The notes below the pieces were generated by a model, which saw only the letters and a program-made list of their open reading frames with translations, had not been told where the DNA came from and made no database searches. Source: Polaromonas sp. YR568 (GTDB taxonomy: Bacteria > Pseudomonadota > Gammaproteobacteria > Burkholderiales > Burkholderiaceae_C). Taken from it: DNA of 34,609 nt. Below, piece after piece: positions 1 through 7,947 of this stretch (its first letter is position 1; every line of letters starts with the position of its first letter). The stretch spans positions 1 to 34,609 of the forward strand of contig CAMCUN010000039.1 of the NCBI GenBank assembly GCA_945878995.1. The letters run 5' to 3'. A program made the position numbers and the translations under genes.

Positions 1-960
1 ATCGGTTTCAAGTTCGGACAGGTCCGGGTAGGGGCTGGCGATCGCGTAGGCAACGGCCTCATCGATTTCGGCTGCATTTTTTTGTTCGATGGCGTCAAGA
101 TCAGCTGAAGTGGCATGACCATGCTGTATCAAATAAGCGCGAAATCGTGGCAGGGGATCTGCTGCAACAGCCGCAGCCATTTCGGGTTTGGGTATGTAAT
201 GGCTGTCGTCTCCCAACAAATGCCCGCGAAAGCGGAAAGTCTTCGCATCGAGCAGGGTCGGGCCTTCGCCGGCTCGGGCCCGTCCCACAGCAACCCGTGT
301 GGCCTGCCACATCGCCAGGGGATCATTGCCATCGACTTCGATGCCGGGCATACCGTATGCAGCACCTCGAACGGCAATATTGCTTGAACCTGTACCGAGT
401 TCAAACTTGGTATGTTCCGCATAACCATTGTTCTGGCAGACGAAAATTACCGGCAGACTCCACACCGAGGCCAGATTGAGCGCTTCATGAAATGCGCCAA
501 TGTTTGAAGCACCATCTCCAAAATTAACAATCGTGATCTGACCTGTTTTTTTGAGTTGAGAGGCCCAAGCCAGTCCATTTGCAATCGGAAGGCCCCCACC
601 CACCACGCCTGTGGTGACGGGGAGTCCTGATGCCACATGGGTAATGTGCATCGGACCACCTTTACCCTTGCATGTACCCGTTGCCCGACCCAGGAATTCG
701 GCCACAAAAGGCTTCAGTGGGATGCCTTTTCCAATTTGGTCATGAATGCCGCGGTAAGTCGTGACCACATAGTCACTCTTCAACAGGTGTACCGAGATGG
801 CAGCGGCAACTATCTCCTGACCACGGGGTGAATAATAGGGAGACGCAATCTGACCTGATTTGATGAGGCTGATGAAGCGATCATCCACCTGTTTGATCAG
901 GGTTGCGATACGGTATATTTCTCGCAGATCTGCCGTCGTTGGCAATGTCTTTATTGTCAT
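1..960 (-). CDS. Thiamine-diphosphate-dependent dehydrogenase E1 alpha subunit (partial)
   Basis: Alpha subunit of a 2-oxo acid or acetoin-type dehydrogenase E1 component, which decarboxylates its substrate on thiamine diphosphate. The frame is open for 320 codons from ATG at 960 to the left edge, so the C-terminal end is missing; the family is usually about 320-360 residues. The ThDP-binding motif is clear: GDG at residues 148-150 and NN at 177-178, about 30 residues apart. A GKGGPMH segment at about 99-105 is typical of acetoin/pyruvate E1 alpha chains. AAGGA lies 6 bases before the ATG. The beta subunit would be expected beyond the left edge. It follows the LuxR-type gene on the same strand after 130 bases, so that regulator may control it. 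The 2-oxo acid or acetoin substrate cannot be decided. Confidence 0.9.
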   Translation of the reverse strand, partial: MTIKTLPTTADLREIYRIATLIKQVDDRFISLIKSGQIASPYYSPRGQEIVAAAISVHLLKSDYVVTTYRGIHDQIGKGIPLKPFVAEFLGRATGTCKGKGGPMHITHVASGLPVTTGVVGGGLPIANGLAWASQLKKTGQITIVNFGDGASNIGAFHEALNLASVWSLPVIFVCQNNGYAEHTKFELGTGSSNIAVRGAAYGMPGIEVDGNDPLAMWQATRVAVGRARAGEGPTLLDAKTFRFRGHLLGDDSHYIPKPEMAAAVAADPLPRFRAYLIQHGHATSADLDAIEQKNAAEIDEAVAYAIASPYPDLSELETD

Positions 961-1090
961 TTCAGTTCCTTGTCATTGACGTCACAAAATGGACAGATCA
1001 AATTTTTTTAAATTCGATCGAGCTTTATTTTTTATTTTATAAAAATACAATAGGAAACATCGATAGCCAAAATATTTCATATGAATCGAT

Positions 1091-1861
1091 TTATAAAACA
1101 GTGATCAGCCCACGAGAACATGCAAGTGCAACAGCGTGGGTACGATTAGAGGCATTTAGTTTTTGAACGGCATTTCGAAGATGAAACCGTGCCGTTTCAT
1201 GTGATCGCTCAATGATCATTCCGATCTCCTCTTCAGTTTTTCCGTTTGCAGCCCATGTGAGACATTCAATTTCACGTGCGGTCAATGAAATATTCTCATT
1301 TCGAAGAAACATTAATTTATTAGAAGCGGTTATTTCATCGATACGGCGGATAAAAATATGCGATAGAAGATAGGTCGCATAATATGTTTCTCCATGGCGC
1401 TCGTCGAGTTTGCTTGCGTCGCGCAGGAACCAGGAAACATAGCCAATTTTCCCGCCAGGTCTGTGAACAGGCACTGTGGTGGCACCGCCGACGTATCTGC
1501 CAAGGTGATCAAGCACCGCAAACTGCTCGGCCGTCAACTTGGCTTTGCTCCAATGCGGGTCGTCAGCACTGCATTGCCAAACAAAAGAGTCGGTGACACG
1601 TCCGCATCTCTGCATCACCGGACAATAACTTGCCATGCGCCTTTCTGTCCAACCTGCGACAATTTCAACAGGCCATCCCATCGCAGTACTGACAAAGGTG
1701 CCGTCGTTCAGGCGCGGCATGTTGGATTCACGATTGATATTAAAGGCCGCCAGATCCCAGTCAAGCCTGCGAGCAGTATCAGCAAGGAGATTTGAAGCAC
1801 CGCTGATGGTGTTCTGCATTGAAAATTCGTCACGATAATGTTTTTCCAGAGAATTCGCCAT
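1091..1861 (-). CDS. LuxR-family transcriptional regulator with autoinducer-binding-like domain
   Basis: 256-residue transcription factor with an N-terminal ligand-sensing domain (about residues 15-170) and a C-terminal GerE/LuxR helix-turn-helix (about 192-256, beginning LTAREIECL with a typical recognition helix around ETARFHLRNAV). AGGAG lies 8 bases before the ATG. No LuxI-type synthase is in the window, so it is a solo. Aligned to the classic TraR/LuxR pocket by the segment ending in CPV (residues 65-83), the usual Trp, Tyr and Asp ligands are Ile67, Trp71 and Cys80; Pro81 is kept. This argues for a ligand other than a standard acyl-homoserine lactone, perhaps the catabolic substrate. 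It lies between the E1 alpha gene and a 650-base gene-free stretch. Confidence 0.88.
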   Translation of the reverse strand: MANSLEKHYRDEFSMQNTISGASNLLADTARRLDWDLAAFNINRESNMPRLNDGTFVSTAMGWPVEIVAGWTERRMASYCPVMQRCGRVTDSFVWQCSADDPHWSKAKLTAEQFAVLDHLGRYVGGATTVPVHRPGGKIGYVSWFLRDASKLDERHGETYYATYLLSHIFIRRIDEITASNKLMFLRNENISLTAREIECLTWAANGKTEEEIGMIIERSHETARFHLRNAVQKLNASNRTHAVALACSRGLITVL

Positions 1862-2514
1862 ACTTATCTCCTGAGTGGTCTTACATATAAAATAATTTAA
1901 TATTGCTGCACTCTTCTACGATAATTTATATTCATCGCAGGCGTGTAAAGCTGGCACCGGCTAATCCATATCCGTCATCACGCTGATGTGGTCCTTTTAT
2001 CGAGCGCTTAGGTATGTTCTGCAAAACCACGTCATCGCGGGGAGCGCAGCGATGCGTCGATCCATCAGCTCTTGATTTCAAACGGCTTTTGGATTGCTTC
2101 ACTTCATTACCAATTAAAAATAAGGAATTCTGCAGACCGTCCTCAGCGGGGTAAACGTGAATGAAAGATCTGCATAGCGATATCTGCCTCCGCAAACCCT
2201 TCCATTTCAAATTTATTAGCTTGCCTAGACCTGTAAGCGGTCGATGTGTTGTTGAATTCGGCCAGCCCATAATTCCAAGCTCAAGGCCAGTGAAACAAGA
2301 CCGCGATGTCATCAATCTTGGCAGCAGTGCAGTTGAAATTTCCGTATAGTTCATAGATGAATTGAGCTCACAGGTCGCGGTTTCTCGGCAGTCTTGAAAG
2401 TCGATATTTCACGGTCGGGTGCTTTAAATGTCGACGCATCAGACGCTCGGACGTACTGACAACATTCTCCATGCCTTGGGTTTCAATTATTCAGCCTAAG
2501 TTAGCCGCCTCAGC
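1862..2514. other. Gene-free stretch between LuxR regulator and SDR
   Basis: About 650 bases with no convincing gene. Short open frames exist on both strands (for example 1932-2354 minus), but their translations are not recognisable and one runs through the palindromic repeat described separately. The 1870-1930 part is AT-rich and probably holds the promoter of the LuxR-type gene. No terminator was recognised. Confidence 0.5.
2030..2111. repeat. Inverted pair of short dispersed-repeat copies
   Basis: The left arm (2030-2063) begins CGTCATCGCGGGGAGCGCAG and ends GTCGATCC. The right arm (2091-2111) begins GGATTGCTTCACTTCATTAC. Both resemble, in opposite orientation, the dispersed intergenic motif CGTCATTGCGAG...GCAATCC known from many proteobacterial genomes. 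The pair encloses 27 bases. It is non-coding and could fold into a long imperfect hairpin. The family assignment is from memory and needs a search. Confidence 0.45.
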
Positions 2515-3306
2515 CTAGGCCGCCGTCGAGGCAGTTCCAATCGCCGCACCAATCTCTTCCGGCCGCGGATTGCGGCGCAGGGTAAGGCCGCCGTTGATCT
2601 GCAGGTTCTGGCCCGACATGAAGCAATCATCGCTGACCACCCAAAGCGCAGCCTTGGCGATATCTTCCGATGTGCCGACACGGCCCAGCGGATATTCCTT
2701 GATGAAGGCGTCAACCAGCCCCGGCACTGCGAAGAACGCTTCGGTCATCGGGCTATCGGTGAAGCCGGGCGAGAGCACGTTGGCACGAATGCCTTGCGGG
2801 CCATACTGGTTGGCCACGCAGCGAATCAACGCCTCAGAAGCCGCCTTGGTGCCAATGTAGGCCGCGTGATCATCAATCACGCACTGTGTGGTGGCCGAAG
2901 AAATCTGCACCAGCGAACCGCCATGCGGCATCGCCCGCACAAACGCGCTGAGGAAATAGTGCACACCCTTGAACTGCAGTGCGATGATCTGCTCCAACTC
3001 TTCTTCGGTGATCTCGTGCATCGATTTGAGCAGGCCCCAGCCGGTCGCATTGATCGCAATGTCGACTTTTCCTTGGCGCTCCAGCACCATGCTGGCCAGC
3101 GCCTCGACATCGGCCTTCTTCGTAATATCGCACAGCGCCCAATCGCCCGCGATCACCCCGGCAAGGCGACTAAGTTCATCGGCCTTGCGGCCAGCCACGA
3201 CCACTTTGGCCCCGGCATTGGCCAGTGTGCGGGCGATGTGCTGGCCCATATTTCCTGCACTCGCCGCACCAATGACAACGGCCACTTTGCCTAAGAGACT
3301 GGTCAT
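2515..3306 (-). CDS. Short-chain dehydrogenase/reductase (SDR)
   Basis: 263-residue NAD(P)-dependent oxidoreductase of the classical SDR family, probably acting on a hydroxyl or keto group of a catabolic intermediate. Visible features are the glycine-rich nucleotide-binding loop (GAASAGNMG, residues 13-21), NATG at 86-89 in place of the usual NNAG, catalytic Ser at 136/137, and the YxxxK pair Tyr150/Lys154. LSPGFTDSPM around 178-187 is the typical post-catalytic loop. The start overlaps the stop of the upstream ABM-fold gene as ATGA, so the two are very likely translationally coupled. Substrate unknown. Confidence 0.92.
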   Translation of the reverse strand: MTSLLGKVAVVIGAASAGNMGQHIARTLANAGAKVVVAGRKADELSRLAGVIAGDWALCDITKKADVEALASMVLERQGKVDIAINATGWGLLKSMHEITEEELEQIIALQFKGVHYFLSAFVRAMPHGGSLVQISSATTQCVIDDHAAYIGTKAASEALIRCVANQYGPQGIRANVLSPGFTDSPMTEAFFAVPGLVDAFIKEYPLGRVGTSEDIAKAALWVVSDDCFMSGQNLQINGGLTLRRNPRPEEIGAAIGTASTAA

Positions 3307-3569
3307 GCTTGGACCGACAGCATGCCCATCGTCTTGATCTGATCAAGGAAGGAGGCGATAGGGGGTGACTTGAGATGATCGTGCAAGGCCTGCTGGGAAT
3401 TCGATTTCCCAGTGATCCGCAGCACAGTGGGGTTTTCTATGCAGCGCGCGAAAGCGTAATGGGTGTATCCCGCCTCGAGTCGGGTGGGCTTGAGGATCGA
3501 CTCGGCCGATTTAAGGCAGGTAGCTACCGGCGTGGGTTGGAGAAAAATTTTAGCCAATATAGCGAGCAT
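3303..3569 (-). CDS. Antibiotic-biosynthesis-monooxygenase (ABM) fold small protein, copy 1
   Basis: 88-residue protein of the dimeric alpha/beta-barrel ABM/quinol-monooxygenase type. It is about 64% identical by eye (56 of 88 positions) to the protein at 15959-16258, sharing MLAILAKI, HYAFARC and DHLKSP. Relative to that copy it lacks the last 11 residues, and its central strand is altered: WITEEWES becomes RITGKSNS, losing Trp and acidic residues that are usual in this family. It may be a non-catalytic or specialised paralogue. It is the first gene of a two-gene unit with the SDR (ATGA overlap). The upstream 3570-3738 stretch is shared with the divergent SnoaL-like gene. The Shine-Dalgarno is weak. 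Confidence 0.82.
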   Translation of the reverse strand: MLAILAKIFLQPTPVATCLKSAESILKPTRLEAGYTHYAFARCIENPTVLRITGKSNSQQALHDHLKSPPIASFLDQIKTMGMLSVQA

Positions 3570-3738
3570 GATTTATTCTTTCTTTCTATTTCTATATTTT
3601 GAGATTGAAAAGCGACTTTGTATACCTGCCTTAAATGGGAGGTTTGCCTGGGCAATAGGTATGCCACACTTGCTCACAAGCGGTTGGATTTCCTTTCCGC
3701 GAAAAACTGGAAAAACCATACTCTGAGGAGAAATCCAC

Positions 3739-4155
3739 ATGATCAGCAGCGGACCCATGGAAGATCGGCTCGCCATACGCGAACTCGTGGAGTCGTACAA
3801 CGACGCCGTCATGCGCTTCGACGGTGAAGCTTGGGCGGCCAATTGGCGCGAGGATGCCACCTGGAGTTTGCCGGGCATGGACGCGATTACTGGCAAGGAC
3901 AAATTCTTCCCGATCTGGCAGCAGGCCATGAGCGCATTCTCGTTCGTCGGTTTCTTTGCCTCCGCCGGGCCCATCGTGGTCGATGGCGACCGGGCTCACG
4001 GGACTTGGTACCAGCAGGAGTTTCTCCATCAGAAAGACGGCGTACGGCACACCATCACCGGGTGTTACAACGACGATTACGTGAAGGTGGACGGGCATTG
4101 GTACTTTCAGCGGCGCGACTATTTGATAATGAATGCGGAGAAATCGGGCGTCTGA
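3739..4155 (+). CDS. SnoaL-like (NTF2-fold) protein
   Basis: 138-residue single-domain protein of the NTF2-like superfamily, in the SnoaL-like group that includes dehydratases, isomerases and small subunits of ring-hydroxylating enzymes. The N-terminal helix (DRLAIRELVESYNDAVMRFD), the WREDATW strand near residues 36-42 and the C-terminal HWYFQRRDY strand are typical. AGGAG lies about 9 bases before ATG 3739; a second in-frame ATG at 3757 (MEDRLAIRE) also fits the family's usual start. It is transcribed away from the ABM/SDR pair and is the only plus-strand gene in the left 14 kb. Its reaction cannot be stated; a dehydration or isomerisation in the same pathway is plausible. Confidence 0.85.
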   Translation: MISSGPMEDRLAIRELVESYNDAVMRFDGEAWAANWREDATWSLPGMDAITGKDKFFPIWQQAMSAFSFVGFFASAGPIVVDGDRAHGTWYQQEFLHQKDGVRHTITGCYNDDYVKVDGHWYFQRRDYLIMNAEKSGV

Positions 4156-4262
4156 TCATCCCGAGCGCGATCGTTATGGTCCTTCATCGATCGATGCTTG
4201 CAGGCTTCAACGCCTTACCGATGAGGGCGCCGCCGGGCAGATCGTAGCCCGCTGCACGCGCA

Positions 4263-6698
4263 TTACAACAGCGCACTTGGTCCTGCTGGCGCTGCTGCTT
4301 TGCTCTGATCGTTGAGCAGAAAGTGTGACAGCGCCGGAATCAAAATCAATGCCCCTAGCATGTTCCAAACAAACATGAAGGTCAGTAGTATTCCCATATC
4401 TGCCTGAAATTTGATGGGTGACCAGACCCAGGTAAATACACCGGCGGCCAGAGTGACGCCCACCAGAGCGACCACCTTTCCTGTGAACTTGACGGCTTGC
4501 CTGTACGACTCTGACAGAGAGAGCCCCAGCCGCTGCTGAGCCAGCTGAACGCTGAGCAGGTACAAGGCGTAGTCGACTCCAATGCCAACACCGAGCGCCA
4601 CCACCGGCAGAGTGGCTACTTTCACACCAATGCCAAGGTAAACCATGAGGGCCTCGGCCATGACCGAGGTCAGCACCAGCGGCAAAACGGCCACGACCAC
4701 CGCGCGCCAACTGCGAAAGGTGACGCCGCACAACACGATGACCGCGGCATACACATACAACAGCATCTTGAGGTTGGCTTCCTTGACAACAATATTGGTC
4801 GCCGCATCCACCCCAGAGCTGCCGGCCGCCAGCAAAAATTTTCTCTGCGGTGTGTCGTGCTCATCAGCAAATGCCTGCGCAGCCTCGACCACCCGATCCA
4901 GAGTTTCTGATTTGTGATCAGACAGGTAAGCGACCACCGGAAGGACGGAGCAGCGAGTGTTGATGAATTCGGAGTTCCAACTCAGCGCACTGCCAATCTG
5001 GTCATCAATCAACCTTTGGTTGTCACTGAGGACCAACCATTTGGGATTGCCCTCCATGCCGCCTGAGGTGTAGGCCCGCACTGTGTCGGCAAGTGATACC
5101 GTGCGCTGCACACCCGGCACCTGTGCAAGCGTCCACGCCAGTCGATCGGCTTGTGCCAGTGTCTCAAAGGAGCGGCACTGATCTTCTGGTGTTTTGACCA
5201 TCACCGCAAAGACATCGCTTGATATGACGTAGTTGGCGGTGATGTACGCGTTGTCTTGGTTGTAACGCGAATCGGGACGCAATTCCGGTGATCCTGCGTC
5301 CAGGTCGCCGACTTTAAGCTTGCCGCTTTCGACGAAGCCGACCACCCCTAAGGCCAAAGAAATCGCAATGGCGCCTGTGGCCCAGCGACGCTCTGTGAAA
5401 CGAGTCAGGAACTCCCATACGTGATCGAACCCCTTACCGCTGTTTTCCTCGTCAAGCGAGCGCTTGGCAGCCGTCAGACTCACACCCACATAGGACAGCA
5501 ACACGGGCAAAAGAATCAAGTTGGTGATGATCAGAACAGCCACACCGAGACTTGCTGTCAACGCCAGTTCACGGATCACGGGGATGTCTATGACCATGAG
5601 CACACCAAACCCCACAGCATCTGCCAGCAAGGCGGTCATGCCAGCCATAAAGAGGCGGCGGAAGGTGTAGCGTGCGGCGACCCACTTATGTGTACCCCGG
5701 CCAATGTCTTGCATGATCCCATTCATCTTTTGAGCACCGTGGCTCACACCGATGGCAAACACCAAAAACGGTACCAAAATGGAAAATGGATCAATCCCGT
5801 ATCCCAAGGACACCACCAGCCCAAGCTGCCATATGACGGCCACCATCGAACATGTCAGCACCAGCGCCGTGCTGCGAACACAGCGTGTGTAGAGGCAAAT
5901 GATCAGGGAGGCGATCACTGCTGCCACCAAAAAGAACAGCATGATTTTTTCAAGGCCATCGATCAGGTCACCCACCACCTTGGCAAAGCCAATGATGTAC
6001 ACGCGCACCGGCGCATTCTTCCCGGCAGTTCCTGCTGAGGTATAGCGTGTTCGAATTTCCTCCAAGGAATTCGAAAGCGCGTGGTAGTCGATGGCATTTC
6101 CACTGGCATCCTTGGTCAGCAGTGGAATCACAATCATGCTGGAGGTGTAATCGTTGGCCACCAAACTGCCAACGACGCCAGCACGTGCGATATTGATCTT
6201 CAGATCTTCGATTGATTTGGCACTGCCGTTGTAGTCGTTCGGCAGCACCGGACCGCCGGTAAACCCCTCCTCGGTCACTTCAACCCATCGCACGACGGGA
6301 GTGAAGATCGACTTCATCCAGGATCTGTCGACCCCCGGCAAGGTAAATATTTCATCATTGATCTTGGCCAGCGTAGTCAAATATTCCGGGTCGAAAATGG
6401 TGCCTTTAGGGTTTTCAATCACCACCCTCACCGAGTCGCCCAAGCCGCGCAACTGATCCCTGTTTTCGAGGTAATTATTGATGTAGGGATGCCCATGTGG
6501 AAGCATCTTGTCGAAACTCGCGCCAATGGTCAGACTGCGAAGTTGCCACGAGAAAAAAAGTGTCAGTAAGAAACAAATAAAAATCACCACTTTGCGATGA
6601 TTAAATATGATTCTTTCCAGCAGCGAGCCGCCAGCGCCATCAAAGGTACTTGGATCGGAAACCACCTTGGTCGACTCTAAATGACTGCCAATATTCAT
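4263..6698 (-). CDS. RND-superfamily exporter, MMPL type
   Basis: 811-residue inner-membrane transporter. It shows the two-fold RND layout: one transmembrane helix (about 36-53), a large periplasmic loop, a block of five helices (about 255-430), then the same pattern again (helix near 440-455, loop, helices about 640-800). This resembles MMPL/hopanoid-type exporters, which move hydrophobic molecules such as lipids or sterols using the proton gradient. It is the last gene of the minus-strand unit with Ycf48-like, DUF1329 and DUF1302 genes, a set that recurs beside steroid and terpenoid degradation genes. No clear Shine-Dalgarno precedes the ATG. Its 3' end converges with the SnoaL-like gene with no obvious terminator between. 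Import versus export cannot be told from sequence. Confidence 0.92.
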   Translation of the reverse strand: MNIGSHLESTKVVSDPSTFDGAGGSLLERIIFNHRKVVIFICFLLTLFFSWQLRSLTIGASFDKMLPHGHPYINNYLENRDQLRGLGDSVRVVIENPKGTIFDPEYLTTLAKINDEIFTLPGVDRSWMKSIFTPVVRWVEVTEEGFTGGPVLPNDYNGSAKSIEDLKINIARAGVVGSLVANDYTSSMIVIPLLTKDASGNAIDYHALSNSLEEIRTRYTSAGTAGKNAPVRVYIIGFAKVVGDLIDGLEKIMLFFLVAAVIASLIICLYTRCVRSTALVLTCSMVAVIWQLGLVVSLGYGIDPFSILVPFLVFAIGVSHGAQKMNGIMQDIGRGTHKWVAARYTFRRLFMAGMTALLADAVGFGVLMVIDIPVIRELALTASLGVAVLIITNLILLPVLLSYVGVSLTAAKRSLDEENSGKGFDHVWEFLTRFTERRWATGAIAISLALGVVGFVESGKLKVGDLDAGSPELRPDSRYNQDNAYITANYVISSDVFAVMVKTPEDQCRSFETLAQADRLAWTLAQVPGVQRTVSLADTVRAYTSGGMEGNPKWLVLSDNQRLIDDQIGSALSWNSEFINTRCSVLPVVAYLSDHKSETLDRVVEAAQAFADEHDTPQRKFLLAAGSSGVDAATNIVVKEANLKMLLYVYAAVIVLCGVTFRSWRAVVVAVLPLVLTSVMAEALMVYLGIGVKVATLPVVALGVGIGVDYALYLLSVQLAQQRLGLSLSESYRQAVKFTGKVVALVGVTLAAGVFTWVWSPIKFQADMGILLTFMFVWNMLGALILIPALSHFLLNDQSKAAAPAGPSALL

Positions 6699-6768
6699 TT
6701 TTACTTTTCGTCTTAAAAATATCCATCCACTCGCTTCATTGCCTTTCCCCGTTGGCCCACAAAGGCCT

Positions 6769-7833
6769 TTATGGGAGCAGTTCTATGCGTATTCCTTCAG
6801 GCCCAGCAAGTGCGATCTGCCTCTCGCCCAGCGGGGTAATTCCAAAATAAGGCATCACTTTGGCAGGCTTGATCGCATTGAAACTTTTGCCGCCATCCCG
6901 GCTGAGTTTGATCCCCCCCGCCTGGTTCACCAGCACCACCGATCCATCACGGAGCAAGGCCCCGCTGGTGATGCCGGCAGGGCTGTCGGTGGCAAGCTTG
7001 GCCCAGGTGACGCCCGCGTCAGACGTCGCGAACAGGCTGCCGCGCATACCGAAGACCATCACGCCGCCAGTTTCAGCGATGACAATGCCAAACAGCGTTC
7101 CGCTGTAAGGCGTTGGAATGGCTAAAAAGCGTTCACGCATGCCGTCATAGCGCCATACAGAACCCTGCTCACCAGCCAGGTAAATGCCGTGACGTCCACC
7201 CTTGATGGCATAAAAGTGCAGATCTTTGGGGTTTTCGATCCGATCCATCCAAGGTATCCAGTTCTTTCCTCCGTCGATGGTTCGGTAGATCCGATTGAAA
7301 GTACCCACCGCGAAGCCGTGGGTCTCACTCTCGAAATACACGTCAAGCAAAGCCTGAGTCTCGCCTTCAACGATCAGGCTTTTCTCCCTCTGAAGAACTT
7401 GTTCAACGGGCTTTCCAGCGGCGAGGAGTTGTTCAAAATAACGCACAGACAGGGCACCTGCCTGACGACCGTCGAATTGCCTGGTCCAAGTCGAACCGCC
7501 GTCGTCGCTGTGCAGGACAACCCCACCGTGGCCGACCACCCAACCCTTCCTCGGCGTCGGAAATGAGACGGCGAGCAAATCCGAGGACACCGGCACTTTC
7601 GACTGCTTCCAGGTTTTTGCTGAGTCGTCTGAGGTGACAATGTGACCGCGAACTCCTACAGCAACAATTCGCTCCCCAGCAATCGTCACCGCATGAATAA
7701 TGCCGCGGGATGCCAGAAGGCTAGGCATGGCGGCTTGATCCAATGGATTGACAAAAGCCAATGAATTCGAGGATAAGCCTGCCATGGCGGATCCAGCGCC
7801 AACAAGTGCGGCTGTGAAATATCGACGTCTCAT
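6769..7833 (-). CDS. Ycf48/Hcf136-like beta-propeller protein
   Basis: 354-residue secreted protein related to the photosystem II assembly factor Ycf48, though no photosynthesis genes are nearby. The N-terminus (MRRRYFTAAL, then a hydrophobic stretch to about residue 27) looks like a signal peptide, possibly twin-arginine. Five Asp-box-like repeats are visible: SDDSAKTW (68-75), SDDGGSTW (109-116), TIDGGKNW (165-172), TSDAGVTW (250-257) and SRDGGKSF (291-298), as expected for BNR-type propeller blades. In this operon setting such proteins accompany MMPL, DUF1329 and DUF1302 proteins. A role as a periplasmic partner of the transporter is an inference. Confidence 0.9.
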   Translation of the reverse strand: MRRRYFTAALVGAGSAMAGLSSNSLAFVNPLDQAAMPSLLASRGIIHAVTIAGERIVAVGVRGHIVTSDDSAKTWKQSKVPVSSDLLAVSFPTPRKGWVVGHGGVVLHSDDGGSTWTRQFDGRQAGALSVRYFEQLLAAGKPVEQVLQREKSLIVEGETQALLDVYFESETHGFAVGTFNRIYRTIDGGKNWIPWMDRIENPKDLHFYAIKGGRHGIYLAGEQGSVWRYDGMRERFLAIPTPYSGTLFGIVIAETGGVMVFGMRGSLFATSDAGVTWAKLATDSPAGITSGALLRDGSVVLVNQAGGIKLSRDGGKSFNAIKPAKVMPYFGITPLGERQIALAGPEGIRIELLP

Positions 7834-7947
7834 CGTTCAAACATTCTCGTTAAAGTAGGCGATGGATCGCATGGGTAGAACCAAGATCTGAATGACCCAG
7901 AATTCAGGACGGGAATGCCCTGATTCTGGTTTGTATGTCATGACTAA

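Noticed and set aside
129..707. Several open frames of 60-110 codons on both strands inside the first kilobase
   Set aside because: They are out-of-frame shadows of the E1 alpha gene, whose ThDP motif and codon pattern are clear.
1932..2354. A 140-codon minus-strand frame
   Set aside because: No family, no Shine-Dalgarno, and it reads through the inverted dispersed repeat; low-quality translation.
5421..6038. A 205-codon plus-strand frame
   Set aside because: His/Gln-rich translation antisense to the MMPL gene, typical of a shadow frame.
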